Assembly: GCF_011058165.1 (NCBI RefSeq) | Contig: NZ_JAALEG010000030.1 | Span: 1 to 58,150, forward strand | Direction: 5' to 3' | Length of the DNA: 58,150 nt | DNA from: Rhodococcus aetherivorans | Lineage (GTDB): Bacteria > Actinomycetota > Actinomycetes > Mycobacteriales > Mycobacteriaceae | Shown here: one piece after another, positions 51,446 to 58,150 of the stretch | Layout of the letters: each line of letters opens with the position of its first letter | Position numbering within the stretch: position 1 is the stretch's first letter | Translations under genes and position numbers: made by a program | Notes under the pieces: generated by a model | Databases searched by the model: none | What the model saw: the letters and a program-made list of their open reading frames with translations, nothing else | Told to the model about the DNA's origin: nothing

Positions 51446-52966
51446 GTGCGCTACGGCTTCGCGATCGATCAGCGCACGTGCATCGGCTGCCACGCCTGCA
51501 CGGTCGCCTGCAAGACCGAGCACGAGGTGCCGCTCGGCCAGTTCCGCACGTGGGTGAAGTACGTCGACGCGGGTGAGTTTCCGAACACCACAAGATCTTT
51601 CGGTGTGATGCGCTGCAACCACTGCACCGACGCACCGTGCGTGAAGATCTGCCCCACCGGCGCGCTGTTCAAGCGCGACGACGGAATCGTCGACTTCGAC
51701 AACGAGCGCTGCATCGGCTGCAAGAGCTGCATGCAGGCGTGCCCCTACGACGCCATCTACATCGATCAGGACACCCACACCGCGGCGAAGTGCAACATGT
51801 GCGCGCACCGCGTCGACAACGACATGGAGCCTGCCTGCGTCGTGGTGTGCCCCACCCACTCGATCTGGGTCGGCGACCTCGACGACCCGACCAGCGGCAT
51901 CGCCACCCTGGTCAGCACGCAGCAGACCGCCGTGCGCTCGCCGGAACAGAACACCGGGCCGAACGTCTTCTATCTCGGTGCCGACCGGGCGGTCCTCGAT
52001 CCGCTGGTCGCCCCGGTCGCCGACACCTACATCTGGGCCGAGCCGGACGCGCACCGCCGCGAGACCGCGGCCGACCTGCCCGGGGATCGCACCACGAAGG
52101 CGCGCACCACGCTGAACACCGCGCATCCCCGGCCGTGGGGATGGCGCGTGACGACCTACCTGTGGACCAAGGCCGTCGCCGCCGGCGCCCTCGCCGTCGC
52201 GGGGCTGGCCCACATCCTGGGCATCGACCTGGGGTGGCTGGGTGACTACGCGGCGCCCGCAGTGGCCATGGCGGGCGCGGCCCTCACCGGAGTCCTGCTG
52301 ATCTGGGACCTGAAGCGGCCGGAGCGTTTTCTCTACATCTTCCTGAGATCCAACTGGTCCTCGTGGCTCGTGTGGGGCGCCTACGCGCTGGCCGCCTTCG
52401 GCGGGGTGGCCGCCCTGTGGGTCCTCGCCGCCTTCCTCGGATCGGCTTGGGGCGCAACCGTGCTCGCCTGGGCCGCCCTGGTCTCCGGCGCGCTGGTCGC
52501 CGGCTACACCGGATTCCTCTTCGGGCAGGCCGAGGGCCGCGACCTGTGGCAGTCACCGTTGTTGTTCTGGCACCTGCTGGTTCAGGCCGCCATGGTCGGG
52601 ACCGGGGCGCTGCTCGTCGTCGCGCCGTTCGCGGGTCTCTCCGACGGGGCGGTCGGCTTCCTCGTGCGCGTCTTCGTGCTCTCGACCGGACTGCACCTGC
52701 TGATGCTGCTCATCGAGTACTCCGGCCGGCACGCCAGCCGGCAGGCGACCCTGGCCGCGCACATCATCACCCGCGGCCGCTACGCCCGGCTGTTCTGGCT
52801 GGGGGCGATCGTCCCGGCAGTGGTGGCGGCCGCACTGGCCGCCCCGTCGTGGAACGGCTCCGCCGGGGCCGCCCTCCTCGTCGCGGCCGGCCTGCTGACG
52901 CAGATCTCACTGCTGGCCTACGAGACTGCGTTCGTCCGGGCGGGCCAGGACCCACCCCTGTCGTGA
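51446..52966 (+). CDS. Fused four-cluster ferredoxin and NrfD-type membrane subunit
   Basis: Residues 1-200 form an electron-transfer subunit of the DmsB/PsrB type with sixteen Cys for four [4Fe-4S] clusters (TCIGCHACTVACK, RCNHCTDAPCVKICP, CIGCKSCMQACP, KCNMCAHR with CVVVCP). Residues 230-506 form an NrfD/PsrC-like membrane domain with about eight helices that should exchange electrons with quinone. In most systems these are two genes; here they are one. The GTG lies 4 bp after the tusA stop. It has no Tat signal, so the FeS domain probably faces the cytoplasm. Confidence 0.9.
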   Translation: MRYGFAIDQRTCIGCHACTVACKTEHEVPLGQFRTWVKYVDAGEFPNTTRSFGVMRCNHCTDAPCVKICPTGALFKRDDGIVDFDNERCIGCKSCMQACPYDAIYIDQDTHTAAKCNMCAHRVDNDMEPACVVVCPTHSIWVGDLDDPTSGIATLVSTQQTAVRSPEQNTGPNVFYLGADRAVLDPLVAPVADTYIWAEPDAHRRETAADLPGDRTTKARTTLNTAHPRPWGWRVTTYLWTKAVAAGALAVAGLAHILGIDLGWLGDYAAPAVAMAGAALTGVLLIWDLKRPERFLYIFLRSNWSSWLVWGAYALAAFGGVAALWVLAAFLGSAWGATVLAWAALVSGALVAGYTGFLFGQAEGRDLWQSPLLFWHLLVQAAMVGTGALLVVAPFAGLSDGAVGFLVRVFVLSTGLHLLMLLIEYSGRHASRQATLAAHIITRGRYARLFWLGAIVPAVVAAALAAPSWNGSAGAALLVAAGLLTQISLLAYETAFVRAGQDPPLS

Positions 52967-53008
52967 GCGGCCCGACCGGCACCCGACCACCCACCCGAAG
53001 GGAACCCC

Positions 53009-55876
53009 ATGACTGCCGAGACGGAGCACACCCCGACCGGGTCGGCGCTGCCCGGTCAGCGCACGCACGAGCGGCTGCGGAACTTTCCTCCGGTCGAAAA
53101 CTGGGACCACCACGTCGAATACGACGCCAAGGCCCACCCTCGTAAGGTGCCGCACGAATACATGCTGGTGCCCACCACCTGCTTCAACTGCGAATCGGCG
53201 TGCGGCCTGCTCGCGTACGTGGACAAGTCCGACCTGTCCATCAAGCGGCTCGAGGGGAACCCGGCGCATCCGGGCTCACGCGGACGCAACTGCGCCAAAG
53301 GTCCCGCGACCATCAACCAGATCAAGGACCCCGAGCGCATCCTGTACCCGCTCAAGCGCGTCGGTGCCCGCGGCAGTGGGCAGTGGGAGCGCATCGGCTG
53401 GGACGAGGCCCTCGACGACATCGCCGCCCGGATCCGGGCCGCCATCGTCGAGGACCGCCGGGACGAGGTCGTCTACCACGTGGGCCGACCCGGCGAGGAC
53501 GGCTTCGCCGAGCGGTTCCTGCTGGCGTGGGGGGTGGACGGACACAACAGCCACACCAACATCTGCTCCGCCGGCGCCCGGCTGGGCTACGCCCTGTGGG
53601 GTGGCTACGACCGGCCCTCACCGGACTACGCGAACGCCAAGGTCATCCTGCTGATCTCGAGCCACCTCGAGACCGGGCACTACTTCAACCCGCACGCGCA
53701 GCGGATCATGGAGGGCAAGGTCGAGGGCGGCGCCAAGGTCGTCGTGCTCGATCCGCGGCTGTCGAACACCGCGTCCCACGCCGACCTGTGGATCGCCCCG
53801 TGGCCCGGCAGCGAGGCGGCGATCCTGCTGTCCGTCGCGTCGTACCTGCTGCGCACCGGCCACATCGACCGGGCATTCCTGCGCCGCTGGGTGAACTGGC
53901 CCACCTACATGAAGCACCGCCACCCCGACCTGCCCGCCGACGACTTCGACGTGTTCGTCGGCGCACTGACCGAGGACTACGCCTGCTTCACCTTCGCCTT
54001 CGCCGCGCAGGAGGCGCAGGTACCCGAGAAGCAGATCGCCGAACTCGCCCGGATCGTCGCCACCGCCGGCTCGGCCCTGTCGGCGCACGTGTGGCGGGCG
54101 GCGACCGCCGGCAACCTCGGCGGGTGGCAGGTCTCGCGGGCCCTGTTCTTCCTCAACGTCCTCACCGGCAGCGTCGGCACCAAGGGCGGCACCAGCCCCA
54201 ACGGCTGGGACAAGATCATCGCCCACGGCCCGAACCTGCCCCAGGGACACGAGTCCTGGAACGAGCTGCTCTGGCCCCCCGAGTTCCCCCTGTCGACCAA
54301 CGAGATGTCGATCCTGCTGCCGCATCTGCTCCAGGACGGCCGCGGCACGCTGTCGATGTACTTCTCGCGCGTCTACAACCCGGTGTGGACCAACCCCGAC
54401 GGCTTCAGCTGGCTGGAGGCCCTGACCGACGAATCGCTCGTGGGCTGCCACGTCGCACTCACCCCCACGTGGTCCGAGACGGCAACCTTCGCCGACTACG
54501 TCCTGCCCATGGGGCACAGCACCGAGCGGCACGACACCCAGTCCTACGAGCAGTACGCCGGCAAGTGGCTCGGATTCCGCCAGCCCGTCACCCGGGTGGC
54601 GCTCGAGCGCATGGGCCGGAGCGTGTCCGACTCCCGCGAGTCCAATCCCGGAGAGGTGTGGGAGGAGAACGAGTTCTGGTTCGAGCTGTCCTGGCGCATC
54701 GACCCCGACGGCAGCCTCGGCATCCGCAAGTTCTTCGAATCCCCCTACCGGCCCGGGCAGAAGGTCACCGTCGACGAGTACTACCGGTGGGTGTTCGAGA
54801 ACAGCGTGCCCGGCCTGCCGAAGGCCGCGGCCGACCAAGGGCTCACCCCACTGGAGTACATGCGCAGATACGGCGTCTTCGAGGTCGCCAAGGACACCTA
54901 CCGGCTCGACGAGCGGCCGCTGACGGCCGCCGAGACCGAGGGGGCGGACCCGGACGAGCACGGGGTGCTGCGCAAACCCGTCACCCTGGACTCGACCCCG
55001 CCGCTCGTCGGCGAGGCGGGTGCCGTCGGTGTCGTCCACGAGGACGGCAGCAGGACCGCCGGGTGGCTCACCCCGTCGCGCAAACTCGAGCTGTTCAGCG
55101 AGACCATGGTCGACTTCGGGTGGGAGGAGTACGCCACGCCCGGCTACATCGAGTCCCACGTCGGGCACCGCTCGATCGACCCGGCGAACAACGAGATCGT
55201 GCTCGTGCCGACCTTCCGCCTGCCGACCCTGGTCCATACTCGGTCCGCGAACGCGAAGTACCTCAACGAGATCAGCAACACGCATCCGCTGTGGACGAAT
55301 CCCTCGGACGCCGCGCGCTTCGGCGTCGGCACGGGTGACCTGGTCCGGGTCAACACCGAGATCGGGTACTTCGTGGCCCGTGTGTGGGCGACCGAGTCGA
55401 TCCGCCCCGGCGTCCTCGCGCTCTCGCACCACATGGGCCGCTGGCGCACGTCCGAGAACGCCGGATCCCGTTGGGCGATGGGCCTCGTCGATCTCGACAA
55501 CGACGGAGACGGGGTGTGGCGGTTGCGCTACAAGCAGGGCGTACAGCCGTTCCGCAGCGACGACCCGGACAGCGAGCGGATCTACTGGGAAGACCCCGGC
55601 GTGCATCAGAACCTCGCCTTCGCCGTGCACCCCGACCCGCTGTCGGGCATGCACTGCTGGCACCAGAAGGTGCGCGTGGAGAAGGCCCACGCCGACGACC
55701 GGTACGGCGACGTGGTGGTGGACACCCGGCGGTCCCGCGAGGTCTACCGCGCCTGGCTGGCGTACACCCGGCCCGGCCCCAGCCGGTCCGGGCTGCGCCG
55801 CCCGGAGTTCCTGATGCGCCCGGTCAAACCCCGCCGGCGTGCCTTCCGCGCGCCCGGGACGGAGGAGCGAACATGA
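53009..55876 (+). CDS. Molybdopterin oxidoreductase, catalytic subunit (Psr/Soe type)
   Basis: This 955-residue DMSO-reductase-family protein has an N-terminal [4Fe-4S] motif (CFNCESACGLL with NCAKGP; C58, C61, C65, C95). A candidate Mo ligand is Cys186 in HTNICSAGARLGYALWGG. Later blocks include VLDPRLSNTASHADLWIAPW, TLTGSVGTKGG-like LTGSVGTKGGTSPNGWDK and the C-terminal MGRWRTSENAGSRWAMG cap. No Tat signal is present, so it should be cytoplasmic, as SoeA sulfite dehydrogenases are, not periplasmic like PsrA. The substrate may be sulfite, polysulfide or thiosulfate. It lies 42 bp after the FeS-NrfD gene. Confidence 0.88.
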   Translation: MTAETEHTPTGSALPGQRTHERLRNFPPVENWDHHVEYDAKAHPRKVPHEYMLVPTTCFNCESACGLLAYVDKSDLSIKRLEGNPAHPGSRGRNCAKGPATINQIKDPERILYPLKRVGARGSGQWERIGWDEALDDIAARIRAAIVEDRRDEVVYHVGRPGEDGFAERFLLAWGVDGHNSHTNICSAGARLGYALWGGYDRPSPDYANAKVILLISSHLETGHYFNPHAQRIMEGKVEGGAKVVVLDPRLSNTASHADLWIAPWPGSEAAILLSVASYLLRTGHIDRAFLRRWVNWPTYMKHRHPDLPADDFDVFVGALTEDYACFTFAFAAQEAQVPEKQIAELARIVATAGSALSAHVWRAATAGNLGGWQVSRALFFLNVLTGSVGTKGGTSPNGWDKIIAHGPNLPQGHESWNELLWPPEFPLSTNEMSILLPHLLQDGRGTLSMYFSRVYNPVWTNPDGFSWLEALTDESLVGCHVALTPTWSETATFADYVLPMGHSTERHDTQSYEQYAGKWLGFRQPVTRVALERMGRSVSDSRESNPGEVWEENEFWFELSWRIDPDGSLGIRKFFESPYRPGQKVTVDEYYRWVFENSVPGLPKAAADQGLTPLEYMRRYGVFEVAKDTYRLDERPLTAAETEGADPDEHGVLRKPVTLDSTPPLVGEAGAVGVVHEDGSRTAGWLTPSRKLELFSETMVDFGWEEYATPGYIESHVGHRSIDPANNEIVLVPTFRLPTLVHTRSANAKYLNEISNTHPLWTNPSDAARFGVGTGDLVRVNTEIGYFVARVWATESIRPGVLALSHHMGRWRTSENAGSRWAMGLVDLDNDGDGVWRLRYKQGVQPFRSDDPDSERIYWEDPGVHQNLAFAVHPDPLSGMHCWHQKVRVEKAHADDRYGDVVVDTRRSREVYRAWLAYTRPGPSRSGLRRPEFLMRPVKPRRRAFRAPGTEERT

Positions 55877-57009
55877 GCCTGCTGTCGCGGAGGACGTCCG
55901 GCCCGGCGGTCTCCGCGGCTGCGGTGCGTGCCGCGCTGGCCCGGGTCGAGGATCCCGAGCTGCATCTGCCGCTCGAGCAGGCCGGCATGCTCGGCGAGGT
56001 GAGGATCGATCGCTCCGGACTCGTCCGGGTGACCGTCCGGCTCACCACCTCCTCGTGTCCGATGCAGGCCTCCCTCTCCGCCGACGTCACCGCGGCCGCC
56101 GGGGCAGTCGCCGGCGTGACCGGCGTCGAGGTCGTCTTCACGGCGATGAGCGAAGCCGAGCGGAGGCGGCTCGCCGCCCGCTTGCGCGGCACGAGACCAG
56201 AGGACGCTCCCCCCTTCGGTCCCGATTCGGCGACCCGGGTGTACGCCGTGGCCTCCGGCAAGGGCGGCGTCGGCAAGTCGACGCTCACGGCCAACCTCGC
56301 GGTGGCGCTGGCCCAGCAGGGCAAGCGGGTCGGCGTTCTCGACGCCGACGTCTGGGGTTACTCCGTTCCGCATCTGTTCGGGGTGCGCCGCGCACCGGTC
56401 GCCCTGCACGGAACGATGCTGCCGGTCGAGGCGTTCGGCGTCGCCCTCATGTCCGTCGGGTTCTTCGTCCGCGACGACGAGCCGGTCGTCTGGCGCGGCC
56501 CCATGCTGCACAAGGCGATCGAGCAGTTCCTGCGCGACGTGTACTGGGGTGAACTCGACGTCCTGCTCATCGACCTGCCACCGGGCACCGGAGATGTGAC
56601 ACTTTCGCTGCTCGAACTCGTGCCGGACGCGGCGCTCCTCGTCGTCACCACGCCCCAGCCGGCGGCCCAGACCGTCGCCCAGCGGGTGGGCCGCATGGCG
56701 CGTGACCTGCGGATGCCGGTCGCCGGCGTCGTGGAGAACATGTCGGCGCTGGTGTGCTCGTCGTGCCACGCGAGCACACCGTTGTTTGGTACCGGAGGCG
56801 GCGAGTGCCTCGCCCGGGCCATCGCGGCACCGCTCCTCGGGCAGGTGCCCCTCGACCTCGACCTGCGCGCGGCGGGCGACAGCGGCATCCCGGCCATGGT
56901 GGCGACGCCGCACGCCCATTCCGTCTCGCAGATCCGGCAGATCGCCGCGGCCCTGCCGGCCCCGAGACGAAGCCTCGTCGGCCGGCCGCTACCGCTGTCG
57001 GTCCCGTAG
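55873..57009 (+). CDS. Mrp/NBP35-type FeS-cluster carrier ATPase with MIP18 domain
   Basis: The 378-residue protein has an N-terminal MIP18-like domain (about residues 15-95, ARVEDPELHLPLEQAGMLGE, Cys in TTSSCPMQ) and a P-loop ATPase with the deviant Walker A VASGKGGVGKST, DLPPGTGDVTLS and the cluster-binding CSSCH. It can carry FeS clusters to target proteins. The ATG overlaps the molybdoenzyme stop (ATGA), so it probably matures the FeS clusters of this operon. Confidence 0.9.
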   Translation: MSLLSRRTSGPAVSAAAVRAALARVEDPELHLPLEQAGMLGEVRIDRSGLVRVTVRLTTSSCPMQASLSADVTAAAGAVAGVTGVEVVFTAMSEAERRRLAARLRGTRPEDAPPFGPDSATRVYAVASGKGGVGKSTLTANLAVALAQQGKRVGVLDADVWGYSVPHLFGVRRAPVALHGTMLPVEAFGVALMSVGFFVRDDEPVVWRGPMLHKAIEQFLRDVYWGELDVLLIDLPPGTGDVTLSLLELVPDAALLVVTTPQPAAQTVAQRVGRMARDLRMPVAGVVENMSALVCSSCHASTPLFGTGGGECLARAIAAPLLGQVPLDLDLRAAGDSGIPAMVATPHAHSVSQIRQIAAALPAPRRSLVGRPLPLSVP

Positions 57010-57035
57010 CCGGCCGACGAGCCCGCGCCTGTACG

Positions 57036-57698
57036 TCAGATGGGGCGGTAACCCGCGCCGACGCCGCCCCGGGCGTCGACGTCGCCGAGGATCGTGACGA
57101 AGTTGGTGCCCACCTCCGGGCCGATGCACGGTGTGAGCAGGTAGGCGTTGACCATCGCGACGAGCGTCGTGCCGACGACCAGCGGGGCGCCGGAGTCGCC
57201 CTCGACGACGCACACCTGCGTCCAGGTCTCCTGGGAGTTGAACACGTCGCCCCACACGACACCACAGGTGTTGCCGGTGGTGCGGCCTTCCTTGCACGCC
57301 ACGTTGGGGAACCCCACGGGGGTGCCGACGCCGGTGATGGTGACGTTGCCGACCCGGTTCACCGGCGCGACGCGGCCGCGGTCGAACTCGATCACCGAGT
57401 AGTCGAGCACCTCGTTGGTGCCGACGATGCGCCCGACGACCCCGGCCCCGGGGTCCGCCTCGGACTTCACGGTCGTCCCGGGACCGCCGCAGTGGCCGGC
57501 GGTGAAACCGACGAGCCGGCCGCCACGGTCGTTGCCGATCGTGGCGAGCGTGCAGTCGAACAGATCCTCGGATCCGTTGCCGAGCGTGATGCCCGACCCG
57601 CCCCCGAGCGGAACCGGCGGCGCCGCCACCGCGACCCCCGTCCCACCTGTCAGCAGTGCGACCCCCGCGACGATCGCCATCGCAACGCGCTTGAACAT
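57036..57698 (-). CDS. Secreted trypsin-like serine protease (S1)
   Basis: The 220-residue protein has a signal peptide (MFKRVAMAIVAGVALLTGG, cleavage near AVAAP) and a chymotrypsin-like triad: His in FTAGHCGGPG, Asp in VLDYSVIEFD and Ser in VCVVEGDSGAPLV. Paired Cys flank the His and Ser. Many actinobacterial S1 proteins of this short type have a basal fold without a pro-domain. It is convergent with the Mrp gene. Confidence 0.88.
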   Translation of the reverse strand: MFKRVAMAIVAGVALLTGGTGVAVAAPPVPLGGGSGITLGNGSEDLFDCTLATIGNDRGGRLVGFTAGHCGGPGTTVKSEADPGAGVVGRIVGTNEVLDYSVIEFDRGRVAPVNRVGNVTITGVGTPVGFPNVACKEGRTTGNTCGVVWGDVFNSQETWTQVCVVEGDSGAPLVVGTTLVAMVNAYLLTPCIGPEVGTNFVTILGDVDARGGVGAGYRPI

Positions 57699-57742
57699 GA
57701 GCCCTCCCGCCCGGCCGGTTCCGGCCGCATCAGCGGATCAGA

Positions 57743-58150
57743 CTACCCGGTCGGGCCCGATCCCAGGCTCTCCAACGCCTTTCTGGCCTCCTCGAGTTCG
57801 CGGCTGAGCTGCGCGACGCGTTCCTCCGCGGCCTGGCGCGCCGCGTCGATCACGGACCGGACCGCCTCGAGGGCCGCCTCGTCGCCGAGCTCGAGCACGG
57901 CGCGCTCCACGGCGTCGGGGCTGACGGGATTGGCCTTGCTCAGGCGCCGGGTGCCCTGCGCGACACCGACCGTCCACTCCTGCTCGGGGTCGATGGTGAT
58001 GGTGACGGTCACGCCGGGCTGCTTCTTGGGCCGACGCGACGCCGCCTTCGGCTTCGGGGTCGCGCCGGTCTGCGGTTCGGGTGCGGTCGGCGGCACGGTG
58101 GTGGTCTCCTTCGTGGCGGGGGTGGATACCCGGGACGAGCTCTTCGGGGC
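57743..58150 (-). CDS. Coiled-coil protein (DUF6319-like), N-terminus outside the window
   Basis: The frame is open to the right edge, so the gene may begin outside; a GTG at 58096 is an internal alternative. The visible part has a Thr/Pro/Lys/Arg-rich linker, a short beta-rich block (VTVTITIDPEQEWTVGVAQG, then TRRLSKANPVSPDAVERAVL) and a C-terminal coiled coil (EERVAQLSRELEEARKALES). It resembles DUF6319 proteins of mycolata, from memory. Function is unknown. Confidence 0.6.
   Translation of the reverse strand, partial: APKSSSRVSTPATKETTTVPPTAPEPQTGATPKPKAASRRPKKQPGVTVTITIDPEQEWTVGVAQGTRRLSKANPVSPDAVERAVLELGDEAALEAVRSVIDAARQAAEERVAQLSRELEEARKALESLGSGPTG

Noticed and set aside
53618-55690. 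A 690-codon minus-strand open frame
   Set aside because: It mirrors the molybdoenzyme gene, whose motifs are certain.

Overview
The window is high-GC DNA from a mycolic-acid actinobacterium, most likely Rhodococcus or a close relative. Several proteins read as close relatives of Mycobacterium tuberculosis proteins: UgpAEBC in the same gene order, EthA, FprB, LigC, LppU, an LdtMt2-type L,D-transpeptidase, FadE25 and FadB2. I saw no tRNA, rRNA, CRISPR array, phage or insertion sequence. The genus is an inference; no marker gene is present.

Region 1 (1-8914) holds a partial amidase divergent from an MFS transporter and a flavin reductase fused to an IclR-type effector domain. A GT4 glycosyltransferase, a STAS protein, a possible 30-residue membrane peptide, an EthA-like Baeyer-Villiger monooxygenase and a membrane pseudokinase follow. 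Region 2 (8915-25674) carries the ugpAEBC operon, an L,D-transpeptidase, FprB, dodecin, a serine hydrolase, a split LigD-type polymerase with LigC, LppU, CorA, a DnaQ-type exonuclease and a divergent RtcB/archease RNA-repair pair. Three 51-bp copies of a palindromic repeat lie here.

Region 3 (25800-37275) is a copper-resistance island. It has DUF305, a sialidase-like lipoprotein, a P1B-type ATPase with a CPD motif, a multicopper oxidase, SHOCT and other small membrane proteins, and a two-component system with a cupin. Six copies of a TGAAGA direct repeat with 11-bp spacing lie in its non-coding stretches and are the likely binding sites of the local response regulator. One lies upstream of a 34-codon reading frame encoding a peptide with 13 Met and 3 His, a candidate new copper-binding peptide.

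Region 4 (37276-48826) is fatty-acid and general metabolism: a LuxR-type regulator, an acyl-CoA synthetase, a TetR regulator, FadE25, FadB2, a degenerate RelA/SpoT-type protein with an MFS transporter, an aldo/keto reductase, a DinB-like protein and IlvD.

Region 5 (48880-57009) looks like a sulfane-sulfur oxidation module: an ArsR regulator and a rhodanese-persulfide dioxygenase fusion on one strand; DsrE2, TusA, a fused FeS-NrfD membrane subunit, a Tat-less molybdopterin oxidoreductase and an Mrp-type FeS carrier on the other. A plausible flow is persulfide delivery by rhodanese/DsrE2/TusA, oxidation to sulfite by the dioxygenase, and electron transfer to quinone through the molybdoenzyme and NrfD. 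The system as a whole is the least familiar in the window. The window ends with a secreted trypsin-like protease and a partial coiled-coil protein.
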